Positions 42,229 through 55,187 of a DNA stretch of 64,000 nucleotides are shown piece by piece. The notes beneath the pieces were generated by a model. The model was not told the origin of the DNA, did no database searches, and worked only from the letters and a program-made list of their open reading frames with translations. The DNA lies in NCBI GenBank assembly GCA_009823395.1, contig CM020510.1, positions 18,974,773 through 19,038,772 of the forward strand, given 5' to 3'. This DNA is from Thamnaconus septentrionalis. Taxonomy: Eukaryota > Chordata > Actinopteri > Tetraodontiformes > Monacanthidae. Made by a program: the position numbers and the translations under genes. The number at the start of each line of letters is the position of its first letter. The first letter of the stretch is position 1.

Positions 42229-45059
42229 TACTCTTCCCCTCCACGGTATGGGGATGCTACCAGTTTGTCTTTGCCAATGACCTCACGGTAGGAAAATAGA
42301 AGAACTAGCAGTGCAGCTCAGTCGGCTTACAGGTGGAAATTGTGCCACTTTTTTAGAAGCAGATGGATCAAAACTAAGAGCGCAAAGTGAACCAATTTCA
42401 AAGCCCAGTGCTATTTTGGCTAGTGTGGACTACACAAATTAATTTCTAATGTTTTCTTGGCCTTTTTGCCTCCGGTTAGCAAAGGCAAAGACATACCTGC
42501 CCAACTGCACAATCTATTAGGACTCCAAAAAAAAAAAGATTTAAAAAATCTTGCCTGTGCCAAATGGCGGCACCAAACAAAAATCACCAATGTTTGAATG
42601 GCAACAAAGAAAGTAAGATTAAAAGGACAAATGATGCAAATTGCCATAAAACAGTACCGGCATCTGTTTGTACATAAAAAAAAAAAAAAAAGCATTCATT
42701 AACTGAAAGTGTCACTTGCACAACAGCTGACATCAATGTTAATATGGAAAATATGAAAAGTAAATGGTGTGACCTTCCTCTTAACTGTGACATTTGTCTA
42801 TCTCAGGACTCTTCAGACGCTTTAATTGTCTCAAAGTAATGCAGATGTTTACATCACAGTCCCCCATGCCTAAATGCAACCTGCTTGATATAAGATCAAT
42901 ACACGTCTGAATGCAAGAATAAAGAATGACAGTTAGTTGCAATAACATGATGTAGTTGATATGCTTGTTTGCTTCGTTGTCTGACTGGACTGTTCCCACA
43001 GTTATTCCTGCTTTTAAGAGCAAAGTATTTTCTGAGATGTCTTGCAGATAAAGTGCATGTTACTTCAGCTACATAACAATCTCAGGTCAACACTTAAAGT
43101 CCTCTGGCGAGCTTGTGAAAGCATAGGTATTTTCTTCTCTTTTATGTTTTTTCCTGAAAACGTAACACTTTCAGTCACAAGTGTGTTTGGGATAAGAACT
43201 GAAGCAATCAGCCACAGAAAATACTGAGAAATCTCAACTGGCTGAATTTGATTCCTGCAGCGAATGTATAGTCTGCACCAGCTTTAACCAGCATCCTTAG
43301 ACCCACAGTATGACATATAAATGTGTTTTCAAAAAAGAAAAAGAAAATGCCACCCACTTATTCTGGCTGTAGGTTTACGCAATTGAAAAAAGGGAACACA
43401 GCAACACCAATAGACTCTGAAAGATCATAAAAAATTTAGCTTGTCTGGTTTGGCGTAAATGAGTTTTAAACAACATATTACAATTGATGATCACAAGCTG
43501 GCAACCGAGCTGCTTTTATCAGGCCGCCTCATCAAAACAAATTAAAAAAAAGAGCTAATGACTATTAACTTGTTTAACATCACAAATTATTAATTACAGC
43601 TGCCTTGGGTGTAAAATATTTTCATTTGAAACACCTGTGTTAACAATTGTTTAAACAGTATAAAAAAAACTATTATATTAGAACCAAGTGGTGAAAAATC
43701 TGATTTGACTTTATTTCCTAAATCTGCATCTGACCGCACTTGGAATTCACCCTCACACATTTATCATGGGGAAGATATTGCATTTGCATTTGTGTAGCTC
43801 CTGCTGACACAGTGGTCACATGTCAGCGACTGTCTTGGTCAAGTCCCATAATGCATAGCTGAAGTGACACATTAAGGGACGGCTGCTAGAACCACCACGG
43901 CTGAGTCACCGTGCTCTTGCCTCCAGTCGGGTTCATTCGACCCCTCACACACGCTCCGGATCTTAACTGGCATCCGTGAACTCATTGAACTCACTGTTAC
44001 TGGGAATCGGAGGGAAGAGTGAGCTAAGTCGTGATGAAGGGAGGGAAAAAACAGCGAATATCCTCAAGGCGTTTATCCTGCGTTGCTTTGAAATGTTATT
44101 AGCAATTTAGAATCATTTGCTACGAAGTAAAAGTTTGAGCACGTCTCTCATGGACGGAGCCAATGGAGTCCAGCTCAATAACTATCTGAGGGCAAGTCAT
44201 CCTTAATCTGCCTCTTTTTTAATTACTCAGCTGTGTGCTGTAGAGCCATTAGGTTAATGGCACTCAAACACGTGTACCCGCAGACCCGGAGCTACGGGCC
44301 ACTTTTGAGCAAAAACCCTCTTTATGGTTCACCACCTGTTACCAGGACCAGCTGCCGACTTCTCTCCGTCTCACTCAGATGCCAGCGGCAGTAATTGGGG
44401 GAGATTAGAGTGAAAAGTGGGTTTACTGACAAGACCAGTGGGTGGCAACGTGTCAGCCAGGAGGCCACAGCTAGCGTAGCCGGCTATTGTGGTGGCTCAC
44501 TTTGAAATGGAGGGGCTTTTTTTCGGCAGAAAATTGATGCACTGAATTGGATTGTGGAAATATTAGTCTTTATTCAATTCAATGTATTTTATGTTAGCTT
44601 AATATTAGTCATATTGTTCTTGGCTAACTTAAAGTTTTTTCTACCATTCTTTTGTTCTTTTATTTGTTTATATTTGTACTACTCACGCATGTTTGAAGGA
44701 AAGCCTTTGTTCATTCATTCATAATTAAAAAGGAAGAAGTCTGACTGTATATAGCATTGCAGTGCACTTTCCGTAAACAGTCTCCAGTGCACCTGTGTTG
44801 ACGGGTTTACTGCACAACTTATGAGAACCAATTTTGAAATGACTTTTCAACTGGTTTTTCTGCTATTTTTTTAAAGACAAATTGCAAACAGATGGCCATG
44901 ACGCCAAAGACCAATATGAGTCATACTCACATAACACACATACCCTAATGTCAGTAATGAAAATCTGCAATCTTTAGAGCACAAATACAGTGAAGCTTGC
45001 ATGCTATAAAGAATATGAAAAAGATTTGACATCTAATAGTTTGTTGTTTGCACCGTCAA
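42229..45059. other. Anonymous, presumably intronic sequence
   Basis: Single octamer words lie at 42634-42641 (ATGCAAAT) and 43782-43789 (ATTTGCAT). The 43880-44480 part is more GC-balanced and repeat-free. No coding exon or transposon recognised. Confidence 0.4.
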
Positions 45060-45063
45060 AGCG

Positions 45064-45250
45064 ACAAGGTTGTGATTCAACCTTCAGGTCTTGATGTGTG
45101 GAGTTTGCATGTTCTCCCTGTATTTGTGCGTGTTCTCTCCAAGAACTGTGGCTCCCTCACACATTCTAAAGCCCTGCTTATAAGGCCATTCGGCAAGTCT
45201 AAATTGTGCTTTGGTGTGACCGTGAGTGTGGATGTTTGTTTCTCTGTGTG
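45064..45250 (+). mobile_element. 5' and central part of a fish retroposon
   Basis: Contains TGTGTGGAGTTTGCATGTTCTCCCTGT, here broken as TGTGGAGTTTGCATG plus TTCTCCCTG. It continues with CTCTCC...CTCCCTCACACATTC and TCTAAATTG...GGTGTGACCGTGAGTGTGGATG, in the order seen in a very common teleost LINE/SINE. A degenerate B-box-like word lies near 45070-45080. It stops where the family normally continues into GGCCCTGCGATGAAC, the part present at 37458-37594. Confidence 0.65.
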
Positions 45251-46313
45251 ACAAAAGCCAATACGCTGAATACATTAGACATAGTAGGGATAAAAAAACA
45301 ACCAAAAAAAACATGGATGAATGGTTGATCAGCCTTAAAGGATTTGCAGGTCTTGTAAACAGTTGATACAGTTGACACAGTTGGCACTGTGACGCCTCCG
45401 TGTCTCAAAAATCAAATCACTGCAGCCTTGAACAGCACGAATCCTGGCCGTGCCGAATTTCACTGTCCTGCAGTTACTACCAACTTTGTGTAGACAGTAA
45501 ATATTTCCCTCTGACTGCATGGGGCAGGATCTAACATGTTTTCTTTTTTTCTTTTCACAGTAGTAATTTTACAAAAAAAAAAAAAAAAAAGTTGTTTTTT
45601 TTCTTCTTGTAAATACTGGCATTGGACCTTATTTAAAGTCGGGCAGTTTGTTCGGCTGTTTGCTTCAAGACACACGTCACGCTCTTCCAGTTCTTGGCGA
45701 ATTAAAAGGGATGATGTGCACATTCGCTCTTCATTCGCCGCAAACCGCACCATCCCTTAGCGAAGCCGGGGCTCCCAGCGTCTTTGATCGTCAATAAACA
45801 GCACTTATAACGTTGCCCTGCATTTTTAACAGGAAGCGCCGTAAAGGTTTACTACTGTTTATTTTATTTCATTTTTTTAAAATCCATCCCGCAAGTCGCG
45901 CCTCCGAATATCCCAGGCAGGGGCATTAATTCCCTCTTGGCCACGGCCTTTTTGCCTGCCGCAGGTTTTGGCTCCCCTCATCCATTACGGCGCCGCGCCG
46001 TGCGGAGCGCACCGCTTTTAAATGGGATTTAGTGGGGATGATTTGATTAGCCGTGATTGATGCAAACGAAAAACTTTGTCTTTCCCGTGATTGATCGCCC
46101 CGTCCTCAAAACACTCTAAAAGCACAGCGTGTGAGCACTGGTGTCGGGGAGGGGCTTCTTTTATTCACTTATTTATTTATTTTTTACAGGGAGCATCATC
46201 GTGCATCAGCAAATGAAGGTTTGCCACTGCAGGAATTTCTTCTGCCTTACAAGATTATGAAGCAACGAAAATGTAAAACAGGCTGGGTCGTCTTTCTTTC
46301 CTCGTGTGTCTCT
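45251..46313. other. Anonymous noncoding sequence
   Basis: An A run of about 18 lies at 45574-45591. The complex, CpG-containing stretch 45820-46090 could be conserved noncoding DNA. No exon recognised. Confidence 0.35.
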
Positions 46314-46336
46314 GACACACACACACACACACACAC
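46314..46336. repeat. (CA)n microsatellite
   Basis: About eleven CA units. Confidence 0.95.
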
Positions 46337-46736
46337 GGGGGCATCACATGATATGATATCAGAGAAAGGGTGATCGTGCCAGTCATACAGCCAGAGAGCA
46401 GCTTGCAGTTCAAGCCAAAGGCAGCCATAAGGAATCTAATTGTCTGCGACCGCCTCAAACTTTTGCCGTCTTGCCTCTCCGAGACGCACCACCGATGGTT
46501 GAAATGAGAAAAGCGGGGCGGATAAAAGCCAGTGATATGGCTCACCCGGAAGTCAGGCCCTGTGTTCTGTTTTCTGTTTGTATCCACAATTAGTTAAATG
46601 GTAGCAGAGTAATGGAACCAAAAAAAGAGTCCTAACAAGCGCCATTAAGCAGTGGACACGGAATGAGTCAACATGACATTGCGGCAGAAAAGCACCCAAA
46701 TAGTGGACAGCTGACGGGCAAATGCATTGCAGTGCA

Positions 46737-46795
46737 TTCATTCATTCATTCATTCATTCATCTTCTATACCCGCTTATTCCTATTCAGGGTCAGG
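46737..46795 (-). mobile_element. Severely truncated L2-like retroposon tail
   Basis: A 59-bp insertion flanked by 13-bp direct repeats GCATTGCAGTGCA (46724-46736) and GCATTGCTGTGCA (46796-46808), differing at one base. On the plus strand it is an ATTC run followed by the words CTTCTATACCCGC and TTATTCC(T/A)ATTCAGGGTC, shared with 37458-37594. Only about 35 bp of body plus the tail was copied. Confidence 0.85.
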
Positions 46796-46808
46796 GCATT
46801 GCTGTGCA

Positions 46809-47065
46809 AAAGACACAAAATCACCACAAATCATTTTGGTATTTTGAGATGCAAACAAAAGTTGTTCAAAGCCCCTTATAGTGCAAAGTTATTTAAAATA
46901 TATATGTATATATATATACATAAAATTTGAATTAAAAATCGTATGTGTCTCCAGCTTGTCGGATAAGCGAACCCATAGTTTTTGATTAATTGGCTTTGTG
47001 AACAACCCCCAAAATTACAAACACATACAAGTTCCATCAATGCATCAGAATGGGAGGTTGTCTGT
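46809..47065. other. Anonymous noncoding sequence
   Basis: Includes a TATATA-rich stretch near 46899-46925. Nothing else recognised. Confidence 0.35.
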
Positions 47066-47150
47066 TCTCTTCATCTTCTCCCACAGTCCAAAGACATGTA
47101 CATCACAATGATTGGTAAAGCTAAATAGGCCGTAGGTGTGGCGCGGGAGC
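47066..47150 (+). mobile_element. Fragment of the same retroposon family as 45064
   Basis: The words TCTCCCACAGTCCAAAGACATG and AATTGGTGA-like, TAGGCCGTAGGTGTGG appear in the family's order (first word here split as TCTCCCACAG and TCCAAAGACATG). Both ends have faded into unique sequence. Confidence 0.6.
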
Positions 47151-50100
47151 GGATAGATGCTTGTTAATGTGCTGTGACTTGAGAAGTTGTGATAGAAAAC
47201 AAACGGTTGGATATAAACCGAGGGCTAAATATGCTTTTGTTTTCTGACGAAATCCAACCACCCATCTTCTCCCACTTCTTTGAACTGTGTTGCTGCAGCA
47301 CAATTAGCAGGGATCTCCAGGTCGCCCTCACCCCTGCAACGCTCTGCAGCACCTCCTGGGGGACGCCCGGGGTGAAATATCATTTTATATGTATATTTCA
47401 TATATATGTTTGATAATTCATCATGTGAAGCTTCTCTCCTCGGATTTAAAAAAAAGTCAGAAAAAGGGTAGAATAAAGTATAATAGGAGAGTCTTAATAT
47501 ACAGCAGGTATAATCAGCACAGTCATCTGAGTGTGTTGGTTCTCTTCCTATTGTTTTCATTCTTTCCTGGACTTCTATCCAGTGGTGGGATGTGCGTTTC
47601 TAAATCTGATCAGTGACGTCATATTTAGTCCACCCTAAATTAATGCACCTCATAATGCCCTCAACATGACACTACAGCTAGAGAGTCCATACAGGATCAC
47701 GCTTACACATCAGATCACCTTCATATAGGTGACCTAGTCAGGCAAAACTTAGTTTCCATAGCATTTAAACAGTAAGACTTAAGTAACTAAGACCACTCAT
47801 ACTGTCAAAGCAGATTTTCAGAAATTGCACCAACAGAAGTCCACTAACAGCACTCTTTCACTCTTAATAATAAACTGCATTGTTGCTGATTCGTAAGAGA
47901 CCAACGACACAATAATGTATCAAAATACTGAACTATTAAATTATTAAACAATTGAACATGTTGGTGCAGCTGCTTCAGAAATGTGCCACGCTATTTACAT
48001 TATAAATGGCAGATGGTTCAGCAGCTAAATCTTTATGTTCTCCTTCAGCCGTCGTGGGTTCATTGTTGTGGCAACTGGACCTCCAGGTTGAGTTCAGTCT
48101 GTCAGGTTCTTGGGTGATTATCCAATCACAGGGTGAGCACGTGTGAAATTCAGTGTAAGACCAGCAGCATCACATGTTTGAGATCTGATTGGCTATCAAA
48201 ACTGACTGTGGTCCATTCACTTAGTGACCTAGGAGCCTACAATGTCGATTCTGAAGGCTTTCGACAGATTTCATAGAAACTGACAACGGAGAATAACTTT
48301 ATTATCATATTCATGGGAAAACTTACTTTTCTTGTTATGTTTAGGCAGCAGAGAAGGCCTTGCTGGCCCTGACGGCCCGCCAACTGCTTCTAACATCTTA
48401 AAAGCAAACAAAAAACCAACAAGTCCAACCCCAGCTGCCCACTTGCTTTAGCTAGTTGGTTCATGCGCAGGCAGCATTTGGACCTGTTAGATTTCCCAAC
48501 AACAACAAACCACCGGAAATTTGCAAAATCATCGTTACAACACTAAACAAAATCAAATTACATTTAACGCATTGCACATTAAGCAGGGCGGCTAAGTAAG
48601 GGTTGCTCAGCGAGCTAACCCCACAGTGTTAAAATGCCGCCTGCTGTGCGGCACCTCCCATGTGACCAGGTGGCAGATTTGCATACCACTTGGCACGTTG
48701 ACCTCAAAGTCAAACGCCTCTCTTGTCCTGCATGCACAAGTTCTCCACGCGCATGTGCACACACACAAACACGCCAGCTTTTGGCCTGCCGCTCGCATGC
48801 CGACCTCGTCCTGACGCCCGTCTCTGGCCGTCCCTCGCCATTATGCCAAATCTTTGATCGTGCCTCGGAGTAAAGAGTGTGGCAAGCGCTCTCTGCCCGG
48901 CCTTCCCAGCTGTTTTCCGGGCCCTGTGCCATTTCACATGCTTGGCATGGCTGTCAGCAGCTGCCACCCCTGCCACCACCGCCACCTCATGCAAAGCAGA
49001 TGTGGGATGTGTGTGTGTATCTGTGTGTGTGTGTGTGTGTGTGTGTGTACCCGGCCCTCACGCCTTCATGTCCTTGCGCCATTTGCAAGCTTCGTTGACG
49101 TCGTTGTTCTCCTTCAAATTTAGCGGTGTGTGTTAACGTAGTTCAACGTTTTTGGGAAACTCGCCTGTTGCTGTAAACCCTGTGGTCATGTGAGCAGGTC
49201 TGTTCCTTTTTATCAGGGCCAGCTACAAATATGTCGGTGTCCTATAGGTGGCGCCACTCACAGAATTGGGTGATGTTTTAACAGAGAGAAAATAATAATT
49301 TAAGTTTAAACAAATGATTGAATAAATGCCAGTTTGGAACAGTGGAATAAGAAGAATCTTTAAAGTAATGATGTGTAGTGACCTGCGTCTTGACCTGACC
49401 TCTGACCCTGGGATGAGCCCCAAAGTATTACTCACATCTGCACGTGACAGACATGTCTTTGTTTGTCCCAATCACGTGTTTTTGCAGACGATCATATGAC
49501 TTTGAGTATCAGCCCATCTGATAATGTGGCAATAAAGAGGAAGATAAAGAATTACATTAAGGGTTTATTTTAATGACAGTATCCAACATGATCTTGATCA
49601 TAATCACCTTTTATGAATTGCTTCTTTAATAAACATTGTTATTCACAGTAGTTCTAATTCAAACAAAATAAGCAAGACTCAAATCTTTTAATAGCTTCCT
49701 CCATGTGTTCTCTGGCTTCACTATTAAGTTGAGGGTTTTTTGGCTAACCCACCACGGAAGGTGCTTGTAATTGCCTTCCGGCCATCTTCAGGTACCTCAG
49801 CCATTGTGCCACATTCGGAGCATAAGTTATGCTGCACGAAATACACCGCAGTTTACATTTAGCGAGTGCTCTGTCTCCTGTCAGACAGATTTTTAAATTA
49901 CAGTTGAAACTGAGTTATTCAACTGGCTGCTGGTGGGCATCAAAAACTGCCGTCTGCCACCTTGTTTTTCTTCATGTTGTTTCCGCTAGCAGCCAGTTAC
50001 TGTTTGTAGCATTTTCATCTCGCAGCCTGTGCGCTGTTTACATTGAGCATTAATATGAAAAAAGGTCAAATGCAAAAGAGAGAGTGGGGAAACTAGACAT

Positions 50101-50759
50101 TTATGATTCAGGATGACAAATGAATTCAGAAAAATAAATCCAGACAACAGGAAAATGGAATAATAAATTAAATTTGTCTCCAAATACTTTTTTGTTTACT
50201 CGATAGGCTGTCGAGTGGCTTTATGGGAATCATATGGAGCGTCTCAGAACAAGACTCCGGGCGCGTTTGCGTGCATACAGAGAACTCCGATTAGGGTTCG
50301 TTTTGCAAATCCGTTGTCGGGGAACATTTCCATGTACATGCTAATCAGAATGTAAAGTGAAAACTTTTTTTTTTTTTTTTTGGTCCATTGTCTATGCTGT
50401 CTTGCGATAAGTTTTAGGCTCTTTACATCTCAAACAACAGAAGAAGAGTGCAAATGGAGGCAGGACCGCATGGCTGGGACTCGCTAATGCAGCGAGAAAC
50501 GTTTGATGCCATGAAAGTTTCAACCCGTGTCTTTGATGCAAGCAAGATCAGCGTGGACCACGGCTCTAGTGTGATTTATTCTGGCAGATTGAAGATAAAC
50601 TGCTGTTTACAAGGAAACGTCTCACTTGTAACTGGGTTGATATCCGAAAATGGCTGATCATGTATGCGCTATGGCAGTTAAATCAAGCTCACTGATCTCT
50701 GCTGTGTGCTCTTCTGGTAGAAAGAGGAGGCAGATCATAAAAGATCACAAATAAAGACC
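47151..50759. other. Anonymous noncoding sequence
   Basis: Carries an octamer ATTTGCAT at 48677-48684, a (GT)n run at 49009-49048, a weak CTCF-like word CCTATAGGTGGCGCC at 49241-49255 and a T run near 50365-50381. The 48600-48990 stretch is complex and GC-rich, with frames open on both strands but no domain similarity. Confidence 0.4.
49009..49048. repeat. (GT)n microsatellite
   Basis: GT run interrupted once by ATCT. Confidence 0.9.
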
Positions 50760-51045
50760 ACGGTCGTGCGCCAACAGAATGCGACGGGCGGCCGCAGAAT
50801 CCTGCGTCGACTGGTCGTGGCCACAGGCGTCACGGCCACGCTGACCTCAGCTTCTGATACGTTTGGCACACACGTGCAGGTACGGCTTCGCCCAGCGAGG
50901 CGCCTGATTCGGCGTGAGACGTTCCCGCTGCGTGAGCTCAGAGCCCCGCAGTGGGCACTGCCTTGATGATCACGCAGCAATCTGCGGAGAGGGTAATCAG
51001 CCGGCTTCACGCTGCGGCTGAGACGTCTTTTGTGGCCGGATGTGC
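50760..51045. other. CpG-rich block, not assignable
   Basis: High CpG density, with open frames of 66 and 91 codons on opposite strands. A CAG|GTACGG donor-like word occurs at 50877-50885, but no acceptor and no recognisable protein sequence support an exon. Confidence 0.3.
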
Positions 51046-51590
51046 GAGCAGATTTTGAAATTGTTCGAAAAATCTTCAGTCGGGGGCGGGAAAAAAAAAT
51101 GTCTTTATTTATACGTCATTGATGTTTCAGTTTGGTTTAGGAAGTGTGACGCTGGACTTTAAAGTCAAGTTGTTTACTTGTGCGTGCACCTAAATTTTGC
51201 TTCCTGGTATAAACTATATATATATACGTATATATGTATGTATGTGTATGCATCCTCCCTAAGACCCGAACTCTTGCAAGGCATGCGTTTTTATTTTCTC
51301 TTTGATATTTGGGTTAATTGGGACCTGATGAGCGTAAAAACAAAGAATTATCTTCTTACATGATACAGTTTCTGAGAAAAATGATGCCCGCATATTAGAT
51401 ATTACAAACTTTATACATATTTATACACATACATATGTAGCAAAATTTGACTTCCATAACAAACATTGAACAATTCTATACATATCTAACCAAGAATCAA
51501 TCATGAAATTTGTTTGAATTTTTTACGTGGTCGACATTTGGATTGGGAGCAGCCATCTGAACTTCTGTGATGGGTTATACCCTTCTTCCA

Positions 51591-51604
51591 CCACTAGGTG
51601 GCCG
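51591..51604 (+). promoter_or_regulatory. CTCF-like motif
   Basis: CCACTAGGTGGCCG matches the CTCF core CCASYAGRKGGCRS at every position. Single-site match only, occupancy unknown. Confidence 0.4.
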
Positions 51605-52181
51605 TTTAATGTTCTCGTAAGTGGACACCAGGCCCTTATAGACCAAAATTTAATATTGTGGTCTGGACAAGAAAAAGATGAAAATGTGATGTCCACACAT
51701 GTGGAGCTTCGGGCTTCGGAGGGTGTATATTTTTTACATGCATACACACACATTTATTTACATGAAATAGATTTTAGATTTGTTTCTGTCTAAAGGCCCG
51801 CGACTCTTCAACAGTCCTCTGACATGTGATTTGACCTTTCAGACCAAAACATTTGCCTATAAATCTAGTTTGCAGCCTTTCAATGGGCCCTCTGCTGCTT
51901 GCGCAAACCCTGCAAGGAAGCGGCCAACATAATGGGATCTGAGGAGGATTGCACACATTAAAGCGTAAGGGATAAATGGGGGGAAGAACTTCCCATTTAG
52001 GGACTGGAAATAATGGACATTGCTTTTTAAGACGGGCGCGGGCACAATTAAATACAATCACAGGCGAAACTGGCGGCGGTGCGGCTGTCTATTAGCTGCA
52101 TACAGACAGGTTGGCCATTTTCACTGTGCAGCCAGCTGTGTTATTAACTCACTCTGCACTGAGTCAACTGACAGCCCTCCC

Positions 52182-52213
<32 letters not shown>

Positions 52214-52222
52214 GTGTTTGTG
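52182..52222. repeat. (GT)n microsatellite, imperfect
   Basis: GT units with TTTG interruptions. Confidence 0.9.
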
Positions 52223-53669
52223 TTGTTGTCTTTTAGGCTCTCTTGCAAGCTCAGGGTCACTGGATGAGTGTCTCTCCTTGTGTTCCTCCTATCTCCCCGG
52301 CTCAGATTATACACACAGTGCGTGAGTGCAGTCCCACCGGGGGAGGTGAGGGGCGGGGTTTCCCCGTGGATTACAGTCCACCTCTGTCCCCCAGATTCTT
52401 CACCTTATCAGGCGACAACACGCTCCCGCTGTAGCTGCTAGCGTGGACAAACCCCGGCGATTAAGAAAACAAAACAACATAAAAAAAAAAAACCTTTCGA
52501 CCTTTTTGAGTCAGACTCGCTGAAACCGAAGTGGTGGGACGACGCTTCCTGTGGGTGCACACACACCGACTCACAAGCATTTTTTTATGTTTTGTTTTTG
52601 TATATCTTCTTTTTACAATGTCAGCCTAGCTAGCAGCGTCGGCGTGCCCCTCAGGGGTTCGCTGGTTATATTATTAACCCACCTCTGCAGTTCACCGGGG
52701 TAACCTGCTAAGTCCGTACACGCATTGAGGCATCCCGCAGCTGTTCAACATTCAGACCTCAATTCCGGAGCCTCAGAGGGATTGAAAAAAGAGAGAGAGA
52801 GAAAAAAAAATAGATAGCAGAGTAGCAGCGGAGGGCCGCTAGCGGAGGCAGAACTAGCCAACTATCAGTAATCTATTATCGTCTATTATGATTGTTAGCC
52901 GAACATGCGATGGGGAAGATTGGTACTGACTGTGAAAACAACAACGTGAGAATTGTTCGCAGAGCTCAGTGCTTCGGCGGAGGCAAAAAAACAGATGAAT
53001 GTGCACTGATGTGCAGGTGCCGAGCCTCGAGCTGCTGCTTGTCAAAGGTTTCCTGTTCCTTCTCCCCGGAGCTTTATTAGCGGGAGGCCCCTGGAAGCTG
53101 AAATTCTGCCATTTGCCCTCATGCAGCGCCTCTCTGGTCCTGATCTTCTTTTCCTCCAGCGCCGCACGGGTTCATTCCATTCATTCAGGGGAATACCTTG
53201 TTGTTGTTTTTTTCCTCTCTCTCTCTGAAACCCTTAGTTTAAAAACAACAACCAACATGAGTTTGTATTTTCAGTATTTTGTAACGCTGCCAGTGCTCAT
53301 TAGGATATTTCCTTGCGATATTAAAATGATGCAAACCTTCCAGCTGTTCCCTTCAGGGGTCGCAATCAATTCACTTTTTTTTTTGTTTTTCACAGGATTT
53401 TCTGTCGATTGCTCCTTGATGACCCAGCCGTTGCATTTATATTAACCCCACTGAGGTTGAGATTGCAAACCTGGGGCCGTTTCTTGTCAAAATTATTTAT
53501 ATTTCTCTAAAACTGATGCTTTTCGGTTTTGCTTTCAGAGGCTCACGTTTGCCGCAAATCAAACCAGCCTGTTAAAAATGCACAATCAGCTGGAGGACAG
53601 AAGTCTACAGCATGACTGTTAGCTTCCATCGGGGGACATCCAGGGCGTGTCAGAGTCGATGCTTTTAAA

Positions 53670-54610
53670 AGGATCTGAAGAGTTTTTGTTTTGTCTCCGC
53701 CGGTGATTGATACTCGCCGGATCCGTGACTTTGGCCGTGGCCCCTTCCTGCCCCGCCGCAACGATGATAGAGAAAAAAAGTCAATACTGAACGCGACGCG
53801 GCCATCGCTCAGGGCGGGAGGCGCTTGCTCCGTTAGAGAGCGTGAACGAAATGAAGTGGTGGTGGTGGTAGGGGTGGTGAGGGGAGGGGAGGCAGCTCGG
53901 AAGGGAGATAGAGAGATGACTGATTGAGAGCGCGGCGGCTAATTTACTTTTCATGCGCTCCGTTATCCCGGATCGTTCCCCCTCTGGCGGCGGGGATGAG
54001 CTGCCCCTCCCCTCCCCGCCCCCAGGGGGCTCCCAACCCACTGGAGTGGCTGAACGTGTGTCCACTTCCCCGGCGCTGTCACATCAGAGATGGTTAGAGA
54101 TACGGGCCTGAATGCCGGTGGCAGACACCAGGAGAAACGCTCCAATTTACGGTCTTTTCAGAAGGTTGTGTTTGCGCTTCTCCGTCTGTTCCCTTCGCAA
54201 AGAGCCGTCTTTAAGAGCAGAAAAGCGCATTATCTTTTTTGGCATCAGTCTCGGGGGGGGGGTTTATCTCCCCGCGGCATCGTGTCGCTTATCTTGTCCG
54301 CGCGGCCCGATTATCAGCGCCGGCGTCCTCCGCTCGTTCATCCGTCTTCCGGCGGGGTTTCTTCTCTCCGGGGAGAACTTTCCTCTCTGGAAGCTTCCTC
54401 TCATCTCACTTTTGTAGCCGTCCGACGATCCCGCTGATCACAGGGAAAGGCCAAGAGATGCGCAACAAAGAGCCCACGTGCTCGATCTTCCCTTCCGTCT
54501 GGTGCTACACGTCGCCAAGAATCAAGGGCGTCTCAACAGCGGAGACGGGTATTGATTTATCCGTTTTGCTTTCTTTGAGTCAGGCGGCCGTTAAAGCGTG
54601 TCGCGGCTAA
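53670..54610. promoter_or_regulatory. GC/CpG-rich block
   Basis: CpG-rich DNA with GC-box-like CCCCTCCCCTCCCCGCCCCC at 54003-54022, a purine-rich stretch GGTGGTGGTGG near 53860, and long open frames on both strands that cancel each other as coding evidence. A CpG-island promoter or an alternative first exon is possible, and no start site or splice donor could be fixed. Confidence 0.3.
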
Positions 54611-54732
54611 TCGTTATGACTGCAAGGTAACGCACCGGGGCCCACCTTCCGTTGGGATTGGTAGTTTTAGCGGCAGGCGCAGGTCAAAGGTGACACTCAT
54701 CCAAAGTGGCAATGCAGAATTTTTTTTTTGCA

Positions 54733-54746
54733 CCGCTAGAGGGCGC
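54733..54746 (+). promoter_or_regulatory. CTCF-like motif
   Basis: CCGCTAGAGGGCGC, followed by AGCA, matches the CTCF consensus, with G at the third position as is often accepted. It lies just downstream of a T run at 54720-54729. Confidence 0.45.
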
Positions 54747-55154
54747 AGCAGGGCGGCGCACGTAAATCGAAACAAAGAAGACTCACGCTCGCACTCCTAA
54801 CGTAACAGTTCTTGGGATTAAAAGGCGATTTTCTGGATTTAGGGTCGTATCTAGCAGAGTTCCAGCTAGCGTTAGCATTCATTCGGAGCCGGTCTCACGC
54901 TGTTTTTTTTCACCTGTTTCCTAAAGTCGAGGCGCGTTTGGTGGTAAGGCAGCCGTTCTGATGGGCAGGAGGAGGCAGAGATTCACGTGCACTAGCGTGC
55001 ACATGCAACAAGAGGATAGAAAGGACTCGATGTCAACAGACAAACAGAGACATGATGTGACGCGCCGCCCCAGAAGAAATCACACCAATACAGCTTCACA
55101 TACCACTTGATTATTACCTTGTACATGACAATGAAGAATATCATGATCTGCCCC

Positions 55155-55156
<2 letters not shown>

Positions 55157-55187
<31 letters not shown>
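55157..55187. repeat. (CAT)n microsatellite
   Basis: Ten CAT units. The poly-methionine frame on the minus strand is an artefact. Confidence 0.95.

Larger units (their letters stand above)
51046..53669. other. Anonymous noncoding sequence
   Basis: A TATA/GTAT-rich stretch lies at 51213-51250. (GT)n is at 52182-52222. A CTCF-like motif is listed at 51591. A GA-rich stretch lies near 52788-52812. No exon recognised. Confidence 0.4.

Noticed and set aside
50766..51010. Possible exon ending at a CAG|GTACGG donor
   Set aside because: No acceptor, opposing frames on both strands, and an arginine-rich translation typical of CpG-rich DNA.
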